Assembly (NCBI RefSeq): GCF_004000945.1
Contig: NZ_BIMF01000002.1
Coordinates: forward strand, 62,001-126,000
DNA: 64,000 nucleotides
From: Paenibacillus lautus NBRC 15380
GTDB lineage: Bacteria > Bacillota > Bacilli > Paenibacillales > Paenibacillaceae
Reading direction: 5' to 3'
The position numbers were made by a program, and so were the translations under genes. Below the pieces are notes generated by a model, which saw only the letters and a program-made list of their open reading frames with translations, made no database searches and was not told where the DNA came from. Below are positions 44,270 to 52,725 of the stretch, in pieces. Position 1 is the first letter of the stretch, and every line of letters begins with the position of its first letter.

Positions 44270-46489
44270 TTACAAGTACCGGGAAATGATGCGCACCAAT
44301 TTCGCTGGCAGCTCATTCAGGTTGGTCATATCCAAAAACCTCTCGGCACCATAGATCTGACTAATGACATCCTTGTCTTGACCGATGGCGGCCGCCAAAA
44401 ATTTGACTCCTTTTCTTTCGTATTCGGATAGCGTCTGCTGCATGTCCTGAATAGCCAGATTTCCTGTATAGTCTTCCATGGCTTTTGGCTGCCCGTCGCT
44501 GATGCTGATCAACAGCTTGGTTTGCTTCGGTGAAGCTGCTAACCGTTCCGCCATAATTCTTAAAGCCATACCATCCCGATTATTACTTCTGGCACGGATC
44601 CCCATCAACCTGAACCGATCGCGAACATCCGGTTGATCGTAATCGGCATATGCGAAGATGGACATTTGTTCCAAACGGGAAACATCCGCAGTATCCCCGT
44701 AAATTAAAACAGGAATATGGCAAATTTGACAGAATTCATAGACAGCAATGACCGCCCGCTTGGCCGCCTCCAATCTACCGAAAGCAGCCATCGATGCGGA
44801 TTCATCCACCCTCAAACCGACCACAAGACCAGGGGATTCCGTCGGAGGACGTTTCTTGGCAAAATACTTGAAATCGCGATAGGCCACGCTGTCAGCCTGA
44901 AATTTAGAACCATAGTAATGGTTTTTGGCATATTCCGCGGTGTTCTCATGCTCCAATAGCGGCAGCGTCTTTCTGGCGATTTCCCGCACGATGGGCATAA
45001 GGCCCTTACTCAGACTCGAATATTCCTCCTGCTGATTCGGGTCGTATTCAGGACGGTGAACGATCAGCTTAACAGCCTGATGAATCGAGTCGGACACGAT
45101 GGCTCTGGAGACTTGATTCAGTTTTTTGCGGAAGTCCCGCTCCCTCCGCTTCTCCTCCTCCGACATGGGTGCGGGATTGGCCTGATGATATTGCGGTGAT
45201 CCGTCCTCCCCTGAATCCGTACTCTCCATATCCGCTGACTCATCCGCAAGGATGGATGTGCTGTTTTCGCTTTCAGCGGACTTTTTTAACCGGAGCCCTT
45301 CTTCCTCGGCTTCCCCATCAGAAGTGGAATCCGGGTCTATATCGCTGTCCCATGTCGTGATCTCCACTGCTTCTGCATTCCGTTTTTTATTATTTTCAAT
45401 TGGGACTTCCTCCAACGTATCCAATAAGCCTTCGCCTACCAGCGCTTCTTCCAGCAGTTTGATCTCTTCCGAATCGGTAGTTATCTTATAGATCACTTTA
45501 TGGTAAAGTGCCTCCCTCGCAGGAGCACCTTGAGCAACGGCATCCACCCAATAGAAATAGGAGCGCATGCCAGCCACGCCTTTAATGGCATTAGCCCGGG
45601 CCGTTTTATCCAATAGAATAATGACGCTTGCCAGCACGTCCAGCATTTCATCGTTCCGATAACCGGTTTTGGCCATTGCCCGCTCCATCATGATCTCTTT
45701 GGTCGGCAGGTCCATTTTCTCCGTATGCTGCACACGGTCACGCAATGCCTCGTTAAGCGGCCTGGATCCCGCATAACTGCGGTTTGCCGTAATCACGGCT
45801 ATGAAATCCGGATGCCGGTGTACGATCTCCGTTGGGAGATTAAGACTGCCGCCCGGCTCCAATGCGGAATTTAATGCCATCAATACGCCAGCATCCCGAA
45901 TCACGTTCGGTTCCTGTATTTCCAGCAGATATCCCTTTTGAAAAGCTCTGACGATCTCGGAAGCGTAAAATCGATACTCTACAGCTCCATCCAGAGTGCT
46001 ATTCGCAGCCAGCTTCAATAATTGCTTCATCTTGGCGGCAGCCATCTCTTGTGGAATCTCCAGCGCCTCCATTAAAATCTCCGTCGAGCTTCGAAAGCCA
46101 TCGCTTTCGTACAATGCTTTCAAGGCCGCTTGGTCCCCGGTTTCCAACTGCTTCATTCGATCCGATGAAATAACCGGTAAAATGGCGCCAAGGATATCCG
46201 ATTTATCCATATCGGCAAAACAAGTTACTTTGGTATAGGGTAACCTGAAGTTTGCAGACAGCGCCTTGGCGAGCTGTGTTTTCCCGGAGCCGGCATCTCC
46301 CTCCAATAGAATATTGGCGATTTTCATCTCGCCGCGATGCCAATTACGCTTAATTTCATTCGTGATTCGGCGTTCTTCCTCGCTTACTGTATGCGTTAAT
46401 GGTTTTTTCCAGACAAGGCTCTTTTCTTCGTCAGTCCATTCTCTCCCAGGAGACAGCACGCAAGATTCATTGTCATTCTGGTCGTTCAT
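44270..46489 (-). CDS. Single-chain MoxR-type AAA ATPase fused to a VWA domain
   Basis: The 739-residue protein joins two parts usually encoded separately. Residues about 30-350 are a MoxR/NorQ-like AAA module with Walker A GDAGSGKT (64-71) and a conserved ITANRSYAGSRPLNEALRDR sensor/arginine-finger region. An acidic low-complexity linker of about 80 residues (370-450) follows. A helical segment then leads to a C-terminal VWA domain whose MIDAS motif is DESAS (Asp about 562) with ISDGQPKA later. NorQ-NorD and CobS-CobT pairs work as metal-insertion or complex-remodelling chaperones. The client here is unknown. It follows a 161-codon gene by 73 bases on the same transcript. Confidence 0.88.
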   Translation of the reverse strand: MNDQNDNESCVLSPGREWTDEEKSLVWKKPLTHTVSEEERRITNEIKRNWHRGEMKIANILLEGDAGSGKTQLAKALSANFRLPYTKVTCFADMDKSDILGAILPVISSDRMKQLETGDQAALKALYESDGFRSSTEILMEALEIPQEMAAAKMKQLLKLAANSTLDGAVEYRFYASEIVRAFQKGYLLEIQEPNVIRDAGVLMALNSALEPGGSLNLPTEIVHRHPDFIAVITANRSYAGSRPLNEALRDRVQHTEKMDLPTKEIMMERAMAKTGYRNDEMLDVLASVIILLDKTARANAIKGVAGMRSYFYWVDAVAQGAPAREALYHKVIYKITTDSEEIKLLEEALVGEGLLDTLEEVPIENNKKRNAEAVEITTWDSDIDPDSTSDGEAEEEGLRLKKSAESENSTSILADESADMESTDSGEDGSPQYHQANPAPMSEEEKRRERDFRKKLNQVSRAIVSDSIHQAVKLIVHRPEYDPNQQEEYSSLSKGLMPIVREIARKTLPLLEHENTAEYAKNHYYGSKFQADSVAYRDFKYFAKKRPPTESPGLVVGLRVDESASMAAFGRLEAAKRAVIAVYEFCQICHIPVLIYGDTADVSRLEQMSIFAYADYDQPDVRDRFRLMGIRARSNNRDGMALRIMAERLAASPKQTKLLISISDGQPKAMEDYTGNLAIQDMQQTLSEYERKGVKFLAAAIGQDKDVISQIYGAERFLDMTNLNELPAKLVRIISRYL

Positions 46490-46562
46490 GACCTCTCACC
46501 TCCAAACTCTCGTTAACTCTGAACACGGGAAAAGCCTCTTAACTCCCCGTTCGACGGGTTTC

Positions 46563-47048
46563 TCATCGTGCATAACCCAATTCTTCTAACATTCTCGTTA
46601 AAGTGCGCAGACGTTCTCCAATCATCTCACCGTTATCGCTCAATGCCTCGTTGAACAGCTTGATATCCTCATGAATCTCTTCATTATCCGTACAAACAGC
46701 CACCGTCATGGCGTTCCCCTGCAATCCGATCCGGTCGATCACAGGATGTTGTGGATCATATAAATGTTCATATCTATAGGCTTCGCTAAAGTGGGTCAGG
46801 GCACTGCAAATGAGAATGGACAAATCTAGAATTCGATGGATGGGGATCTCATCCGAAGATCCAATCCCTTGTCCCTCGGCAGCTCTCCATACTTTGGCGG
46901 CAATATGCGCCTTGCCATCCTCGTTCTGCCCGCTCAATCCCAAAGATAGGGCTCTTACATCTGTCTTATATGCGAATCGTCCATCCACTTTCCCATAGTT
47001 ATCCGAAATCATCACGGGTTTATGATTTGTAGAAGCAGGTTTTTCCAT
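46563..47048 (-). CDS. Conserved hypothetical protein upstream of the AAA-VWA gene
   Basis: The 161-residue soluble protein contains DGRFAYKTDVRALSLGLS, then IPIHRILDLSILIC, and later VIDRIGLQGNAMTVAVCTD. It resembles what I remember as DUF6530, but I am not certain. It has no membrane segment. A strong promoter and a palindrome lie upstream, and the AAA-VWA gene follows, so it may be a partner or client adaptor of that ATPase. GAGGAGAG precedes the ATG. Confidence 0.65.
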   Translation of the reverse strand: MEKPASTNHKPVMISDNYGKVDGRFAYKTDVRALSLGLSGQNEDGKAHIAAKVWRAAEGQGIGSSDEIPIHRILDLSILICSALTHFSEAYRYEHLYDPQHPVIDRIGLQGNAMTVAVCTDNEEIHEDIKLFNEALSDNGEMIGERLRTLTRMLEELGYAR

Positions 47049-47093
47049 GGTCTCTCCTCATTTCTGAGTAATTAATAAACATATTTATGTTAT

Positions 47094-47112
47094 GTCTATA
47101 TATATAATAGAC
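47094..47112. promoter_or_regulatory. Palindrome over the -10 region of the AAA-VWA operon
   Basis: GTCTAT (47094-47099) and ATAGAC (47107-47112) are exact inverted repeats around a 7-base AT centre and overlap the predicted -10 box, as for a repressor operator. A second imperfect dyad (AACAT/ATGTT, 47077-47090) lies just downstream. Confidence 0.35.
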
Positions 47113-47132
47113 ATTTTCGCAATTAATGTAAA
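47104..47132 (-). promoter_or_regulatory. Predicted sigma-A promoter of the AAA-VWA operon
   Basis: On the minus strand TTTACA (47127-47132), 17 bases and TATTAT (47104-47109), about 55 bases before the first ATG. Confidence 0.55.
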
Positions 47133-47235
47133 CACCAACCTCCATACTTCAATTGAATTACTCACTGGAAAGGATTATGTTCACAAAAAATCCGTGGAGG
47201 ACACTGCGTCGTTGGTCGATGCCAGAACAAACGAA

Positions 47236-47264
47236 AGGCTGCCGCTCTATTCCCGCGGCAGCCT
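47236..47264. terminator. Hairpin after the decayed aldolase gene
   Basis: A perfect 10-bp stem AGGCTGCCGC / GCGGCAGCCT with a 9-base loop; only a weak T tail on the minus strand. Confidence 0.55.
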
Positions 47265-47293
47265 TGGTACAGCTGAGGTATTCCATGATCTTC

Positions 47294-47870
47294 CTATTCT
47301 AGATGAAACGCTGCTTCAAGCTCGCGAATCCGGTCGTCATCGATGTGTATAACATTGCCGAGCGTTCTTGCCGACAGAATGGACTTGGCGCTGTACTCGG
47401 CAACTTCCAATCGGTCAAACGCGTTGAGCAGGCTCTGACCGGTAACAATTACACAATTATTATTTACAATGGCAATCGGCGTATCGGCTTTAAACAGCGA
47501 AGCGGTACGCTCAGGCTCATTGTAAACCGCATGAAAAGGAAGCTTTGGCATTCCGCGAAGCAAGATATAACTCTCCGGAATCGTTCTTGAATCGAATGCG
47601 GTATCGGTTACGGCAAATGCCATGATGTTGGGAGGATGCGCGATAATGACCGAATGGACATGCGGCTGCATTTGGTAGATCGCTTCATGGAGAAAGACAG
47701 ACTTGCTCGGCTGTTTGCCAGCCTCGACTTTACCGTTCTCAATACGGACAAGGTCACCCGGTTCCAGATCGTTGCGGTCTTTGCCGTAGGGTGTGATGAC
47801 AAAACCATTCCAAACAATCGATGGGAAAATGTGCCCTGCGTGCTTGTGAACGGAGCGTGGAGCTTTACAT
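47294..47870 (-). pseudogene. 5'-truncated class II aldolase/adducin-family gene
   Basis: The open frame encodes the later two thirds of a class II aldolase. The strand NGFVITPYGKDRNDLEPGDLV is followed by the metal-binding PHVHSVIIAHPP (two His) and a final histidine in GNVIHIDDDRI. The N-terminal part, including the family's GGNxS-type phosphate-binding loop, is missing. No ATG, GTG or TTG precedes MQPHVHS, which lies inside the metal site. Homology ends near 47870, where the permease-hydrolase fusion gene ends (47872). A partial product from the internal ATG would lack half the active site. Confidence 0.7.
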
Positions 47871-47871
47871 A

Positions 47872-50800
47872 TTATTTGATAAAATCAACCATAGGATAGT
47901 CTGCAGACGGTGAGTCCAGCAGTGGCTGTGGAGCACCCTTTAAATGAAAATCGAAAAAGGCAGCGACATAATTTCGATGGGCAGCGATCGTCTGCTGTGG
48001 ATCAGCTGTTCCGATAAACTGCTGGACTGCTCGCGGCGAAAGACTCAGCTTCTCTTGAAGCTGGGGAAGGAGCGACTGATAATCTGTAAACGTATAATGT
48101 GCTCCCTCGGGTATGCTTAAATCGAGCTTCCACCCGGTCGAATGCTGCCAGAACGATTGGCGGTCCATCGCGGTAAGATGGGAATCGACCTCGCCCTCCT
48201 TATTGTAGCCTGAATTCATGAGCATGAACGGTCGATCCAAACCGTGCTGCGCCACCGGCAGCGGGTTATCGGGCATGTGGCCCATCGTTCCATCCATATC
48301 GATGCCGGCGTCAACCCGGTCATCCTCATACATCACCTGAGCAGCGGTAGCCCCGCCGGCGGAATGTCCGAATATTCCGATCTTTGACAGGTCCCATGTT
48401 TCTTGAAGTCCAGCGGGTAAAGGCTGATCGCTTGGATGACGGCCTTCCTTTATGAGTTCAAGTTGGTCCAACACATATTGGATATCATCCACTCTTACCT
48501 CTAGCATCTTCAGTATCACTTCTGCGCTGAAAGACGGTAATAACTTGGTTGCCACACTTCCATCAGGAAATTGGACCGCAGAGGCTTCATACGTATGATC
48601 GACGGCAACAACCACATAACCTCTGCTGGCCAAATCTTCGACTACAGCCGTCCCGAAGTTTCTTGGAACAGACCCTCCAGGTGTATAGATGAGGATAGGC
48701 CACCCCTCACTGTTGTTCACTGGAGGTGCATTCACCCAAGAATGTGTCCCGATACCGGATAGATCGACCCTCCCGGGATCCACTCCGATCGTTGAAATCG
48801 TGTTTTCATCGTAATACTTTGCTGCCCCGGGCTGCATGTACAAAGCCTTCTGCTCGCTTTTCCCCGAAGCAGGGTACCATATGCTGACCATCAGCTCCCT
48901 GTCTCTGTCCTGTTTCCATGGGTCCACCCGGTTGCCATCCTTGAAGTGCATCTCCATCGTCCCCACCGAATATTCTCCAGTAGGTTTCGGAAGCTGTAAC
49001 TGGATTTTCTCTGTCTGCCCCCTCTCATCCTGCGTTGCAGGGGTTTCCGTGCCGAAGAATATGCCAATCAGAACTAGAAGACAGACCGTAATGGCTATAG
49101 CTGCAATTCTTACCACGGGGGCCGCCTTTCCATGGACGATCCTGCTGATGGAGTTGACCGTGAGCACATAATAAACCGAATAGATCAGGAAAAACACAGC
49201 GACGCAGATCAGGATGGGCAGCATGAGGCTGGCGCCTGCCATATTGCTGAATAACCTTTTCAACAATTGCAGGATGACCATGTAGTGGGCAAGCCCGATC
49301 GTGAGCGGCAGAGCAAAGATGAAGGCGTTCTGCTTGATGATGGCCATACTTATTTCTTTTCCGCTTACACCGATTTTTTTAAGAATATCGAACCGAGGTT
49401 TGTCTGCCGCCGCTTCGGTCAATTGCTTGAAATAGATCATGCTGCCTGTCGCCATGACAAAAACGAGCCCAAGAAATCCCAATATAAACACGTTAAAGGC
49501 CGCTTCTTCAATTCCAAGCCGGTATTCGGAATAAAAAGAAGACAAGTACGATTCCGGTGTCTTCAGCGCCGCCAGCGCATCGGCCGTGTGTTTCGTTGTC
49601 TTCTGTTCCTGCACGGCATACCCGACATAGCGGGTCGGCGAAACCTGCGCCTCGATTTTGTCGTAGGTGCCGTTACTTACAACAATCATCACATCCGGAT
49701 AACTCCAATTGATGATACGTTCTTCAGTCATCCCCGCAAAAGCAAGGGATATCCGTTGATCCGGCAATTCGATGTCGATCGTTTCGCTTTCATAATCCGA
49801 CCATTCATAGTCCGTATACATGGGCCGGATCGCAACTGCTTCATCCTGTTCGATCGGATCCATTTCGGGGAGACGCAGTGCCTTTGCCACCTGGTTGTAT
49901 TGATCGAGCGAAACCACTTTGAGCGGGGTTTTATCTGCTTCGATCATTCTTTCCGGAAGAATCTCGGGATCGGAAACCTCTCCTTTTGTCTCCAGCACCG
50001 GAATCGTCATTTGCGCTATAATCGGATGCGCTTCATCCCCGCGTATGATATCGTCTACCTTCTGATTAAAGGCATGGTCCTGGGCAATATACATGTAGCT
50101 AAACGGTGCCGTAAGCTTCGATGTTTTGTCAAAAGTAAAATATGCACCTAATCCGACACTGAAAGCGCACAAAGCTGCTGCGGATAACAGAGAAATGACA
50201 CTTAACAAACGAGCGTTTCCTTTAATCCGATACACCAAATTAGAGGTAATGACCAGATTCATGCCTTTATAGTAACTTCGTTTTCTCTTCTTGGCGGTTC
50301 TTAACAAGACAATGACCAAGGAGGAAAAGAGCAGAAGCGTTCCAGCGATAATACCGACGCTCATCACGCTCAGATTGACAAGGATTTCTTCGGTGACAGA
50401 AAAATCGCGGAAGGCGAATCCGTATCCCGCAGCCAAACAGAGAACTGCACCCACTGCAGATAGAAACGACGCTTTCGGCTCCTGCTCTCCTTCTTGCTCC
50501 GCGCGAAACAATTCGATGAGTTTAAAGCTGTAAATCAATCGATAGCCTTGGATCGATGTCGCCAATATAATCACCATGAACACGATGAGCGTATGAATCA
50601 GAGCTCGCAGAGAGAAAGCCATACCTACCTGTACCGGCGTCCCCAGCAGCTTGATTAAGATCATGGCAAACAGCTTGGACAACAATGTGCCAATCAAGAT
50701 TCCTATGATTAAAACCGTCACCCCAATGATCAGGTTTTCATAAAACAGCATTTTTCCGATCTTTTTTTTGGGAAGACCAAGCAATGCGTACAAGCCTACT

Positions 50801-51060
50801 TCCTTTTTACGCTGTCTCGAAAAAAAACGGTTGGAATACATAATAAAGACGGCAACAAACACAATCAATAGGATGGACGCTATCATGAAAACGGATTGCA
50901 TGCTCTGCGACGATTCGATTGAACTCGCAATTTCTTGGCTGTATTGCAAAGAAAGAAACGTATAATAGATGATGACGCTGAACAGGATGGAAATGAAATA
51001 GATCGAGTAGTTTTTGAAGTTCCCTTTCATGTTCTTTTTCACGATGTCAAACAAGGTCAC
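47872..51060 (-). CDS. BceB-type ABC permease fused to a PAF-acetylhydrolase-like serine hydrolase
   Basis: The protein of about 1062 residues begins (V)TLFDIVKKNMKGNFKNY, the BceB/FtsX peptide-transporter start. The usual ten-helix layout follows, with a large outside loop between helices 7 and 8 (about 305-530), to about residue 650. Without a break, an extra membrane helix (AIAITVCLLVLIGIFFG, about 665-685) leads to a hydrolase domain (about 700-1060). It has PILIYTPGG, nucleophile elbow GHSAGG (about 898-903), a catalytic Asp candidate in IDMDGTMG and a His in EGAHYTF (about 985), the PAF-acetylhydrolase/dienelactone-hydrolase pattern. The extra helix would place the hydrolase outside. 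The GTG at 51060 has GGGAGG eight bases upstream; an ATG two codons earlier is too close. It overlaps the ATPase gene. Confidence 0.92.
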   Translation of the reverse strand: MTLFDIVKKNMKGNFKNYSIYFISILFSVIIYYTFLSLQYSQEIASSIESSQSMQSVFMIASILLIVFVAVFIMYSNRFFSRQRKKEVGLYALLGLPKKKIGKMLFYENLIIGVTVLIIGILIGTLLSKLFAMILIKLLGTPVQVGMAFSLRALIHTLIVFMVIILATSIQGYRLIYSFKLIELFRAEQEGEQEPKASFLSAVGAVLCLAAGYGFAFRDFSVTEEILVNLSVMSVGIIAGTLLLFSSLVIVLLRTAKKRKRSYYKGMNLVITSNLVYRIKGNARLLSVISLLSAAALCAFSVGLGAYFTFDKTSKLTAPFSYMYIAQDHAFNQKVDDIIRGDEAHPIIAQMTIPVLETKGEVSDPEILPERMIEADKTPLKVVSLDQYNQVAKALRLPEMDPIEQDEAVAIRPMYTDYEWSDYESETIDIELPDQRISLAFAGMTEERIINWSYPDVMIVVSNGTYDKIEAQVSPTRYVGYAVQEQKTTKHTADALAALKTPESYLSSFYSEYRLGIEEAAFNVFILGFLGLVFVMATGSMIYFKQLTEAAADKPRFDILKKIGVSGKEISMAIIKQNAFIFALPLTIGLAHYMVILQLLKRLFSNMAGASLMLPILICVAVFFLIYSVYYVLTVNSISRIVHGKAAPVVRIAAIAITVCLLVLIGIFFGTETPATQDERGQTEKIQLQLPKPTGEYSVGTMEMHFKDGNRVDPWKQDRDRELMVSIWYPASGKSEQKALYMQPGAAKYYDENTISTIGVDPGRVDLSGIGTHSWVNAPPVNNSEGWPILIYTPGGSVPRNFGTAVVEDLASRGYVVVAVDHTYEASAVQFPDGSVATKLLPSFSAEVILKMLEVRVDDIQYVLDQLELIKEGRHPSDQPLPAGLQETWDLSKIGIFGHSAGGATAAQVMYEDDRVDAGIDMDGTMGHMPDNPLPVAQHGLDRPFMLMNSGYNKEGEVDSHLTAMDRQSFWQHSTGWKLDLSIPEGAHYTFTDYQSLLPQLQEKLSLSPRAVQQFIGTADPQQTIAAHRNYVAAFFDFHLKGAPQPLLDSPSADYPMVDFIK

Positions 51061-51814
51061 TTGCATTCCCTCCCAGAGCGGTCAATACATCCAATATTTT
51101 TTTGAAAAAGTGTTTGCGGGATGTTTCGCCTTTCGTCAGTTCCGTGAAAATGCGACCGTCCTTAATAAACAGCACGCGCTTGCAATAGCTTGCCGCAAAC
51201 GTGTCATGAGTGACCATCAGAATCGTTGCCTGATCATATTCATTCAGATCCTTCAGGCTCTCCAGCAGGTCGGTCGCCGATTTCGAGTCCAGCGCGCCGG
51301 TCGGCTCATCGGCCAGCAGCAGGCTGGGACCGGAAATCATGGCGCGTGAAGCCGCAGTCCGCTGTTTTTGACCTCCGGAAATCTGATACGGGTATTTGTC
51401 CAAAATCGGGGTGATGCCGAATTTGTCCGCGATCTCCCCCACTCTTTGCTCCAGTTCTTTGACATCCATCCTGGCCAGCGCCAAGGGCAGCAAGATGTTC
51501 TCCTTCACCGTTAATGTGTCCAGCAAATTGTAATCTTGAAAAATGAATCCCAGTTTATCCCGGCGAAAAGCGGATAGTTGTTCCTCATCCATCTTCAGTA
51601 CGTCAACCCCGTCAATGACTACGTCTCCGGAGGTAGGTTGATCGATCGTCGCAATCACATGGAGCAAAGTCGATTTGCCTGCGCCCGACGGCCCCATGAT
51701 CCCCACGAACTCTCCCTCCTGCACGGTCAAATCGATATCATCCAAGGCGGTATAGACATTTCCTTTCACGCCATAAACCTTTCGTACCTGAGCCGCGTTC
51801 ACTACCATTTTCAT
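51047..51814 (-). CDS. BceA-type ABC transporter ATP-binding protein
   Basis: The 255-residue ATPase has Walker A GPSGAGKST, Q-loop FIFQDYN, signature ISGGQKQR, Walker B LLLADEPTGALD and a switch His in VTHD. It belongs to the MacB/LolD/BceA group that drives FtsX-like permeases. It overlaps the fused permease gene by a few bases, so they form one transporter. In Bce systems this pair both removes peptide antibiotics from their lipid targets and signals flux to the kinase (known for BceAB-RS). Confidence 0.95.
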   Translation of the reverse strand: MKMVVNAAQVRKVYGVKGNVYTALDDIDLTVQEGEFVGIMGPSGAGKSTLLHVIATIDQPTSGDVVIDGVDVLKMDEEQLSAFRRDKLGFIFQDYNLLDTLTVKENILLPLALARMDVKELEQRVGEIADKFGITPILDKYPYQISGGQKQRTAASRAMISGPSLLLADEPTGALDSKSATDLLESLKDLNEYDQATILMVTHDTFAASYCKRVLFIKDGRIFTELTKGETSRKHFFKKILDVLTALGGNASDLV

Positions 51815-51936
51815 GTTGATCTTTCCTTCCTGGTTATCAATATAGAAACAATATCAGCACGATTTCGAAATCATGATTTCTTATCCTAATCTTAATACAG
51901 GTCACCTTTACTTTAGCTTACAACTTCCCCCTCTAC

Positions 51937-51952
51937 CTTACATTCCTGTCAC
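51937..51952. promoter_or_regulatory. Candidate BceR-type operator
   Basis: CTTACATTCCTGTCAC fits TnACA-N4-TGTnA, the dyad known for BceR-like regulators, and lies in the divergent region 123-138 bases upstream of the ATPase ATG. A regulator of that family is encoded 100 bases away. Confidence 0.55.
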
Positions 51953-51984
51953 ATTAGACAAAGGAAGCCGCCCCGGAAACTTGC

Positions 51985-52013
51985 TTGTCTGCCGCGGGAA
52001 GATCGTATACAAT
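51985..52013 (+). promoter_or_regulatory. Predicted sigma-A promoter of the response regulator/kinase operon
   Basis: TTGTCT (51985-51990), 17-base spacer, TACAAT (52008-52013), 40 bases before the ATG. Confidence 0.55.
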
Positions 52014-52053
52014 GTGTTTAATTTGCCGCTAGTAACGCCCGGGAGGATCGTTT

Positions 52054-52725
52054 ATGAAAATTATGATCGTAGAGGATGACCCGACCATTCGCGAAATGAT
52101 CCAGTTAGCATTAACCAAATGGAGTCTGGAAACGGTCAGCGTCGATAATTTTGACCAGGTCGCGCAATGCTTTATTCATGACCAGCCCCATCTTGTGATC
52201 ATGGATATCAACCTGCCATCGTATGATGGATTTTACTGGTGTCAAAAAATTAGGGAAATCTCCAATGTTCCGGTGCTCTTTCTCTCTTCCCGCGATTCGC
52301 CCATGGATGTTGTCATGTCGGTGAATATGGGCGGGGACGATTATATTCAGAAGCCGTTCCATATGGATGTATTGACCGCTAAAGTCAATGCGCTGCTGCG
52401 CCGAACGTATTCCTATTCGGACCTGCATTCCAATGTGTTCGAGCATGAGGGGGTCGTGTTCCTTCCGGACAAAGGGATGCTCACTTATGAAACCGAACAA
52501 GCGGAGCTTACCAAAACCGAAGTCAGTATATTGAAGATTCTGATGCAGCAGAAAGGAACCGTTGTAGACCGCAAGAAAATCATGCGTCATCTTTGGCAGG
52601 ATGAAAGCTTCGTGGACGAAAACACGTTAACCGTCAACATCGTCCGCTTGCGCAAAAAACTGGCCGGCATCGGCAAGAAAAACTGGATTGTAACCAAGAA
52701 AGGGCAAGGTTATATGATCCCATGA
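52054..52725 (+). CDS. BceR-like OmpR-family response regulator
   Basis: The 223-residue protein has a receiver with IVEDDP and phosphoacceptor Asp51 in VIMDINLPSYDG, and a winged helix that ends with IVTKKGQGYMIP. The sequence style (NLPSYDGFYWCQKIR, SRDSPMDVVMSVNMGGDDYIQKPF) is that of BceR-type regulators paired with intramembrane-sensing kinases. GGGAGG precedes the ATG; the kinase gene overlaps its end by four bases. Confidence 0.93.
   Translation: MKIMIVEDDPTIREMIQLALTKWSLETVSVDNFDQVAQCFIHDQPHLVIMDINLPSYDGFYWCQKIREISNVPVLFLSSRDSPMDVVMSVNMGGDDYIQKPFHMDVLTAKVNALLRRTYSYSDLHSNVFEHEGVVFLPDKGMLTYETEQAELTKTEVSILKILMQQKGTVVDRKKIMRHLWQDESFVDENTLTVNIVRLRKKLAGIGKKNWIVTKKGQGYMIP

Noticed and set aside
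49267..50151. A 294-codon plus-strand frame within the permease-hydrolase gene
   Set aside because: It is antisense to the permease, rich in R, H and F as expected for a shadow frame, and has no ribosome site.
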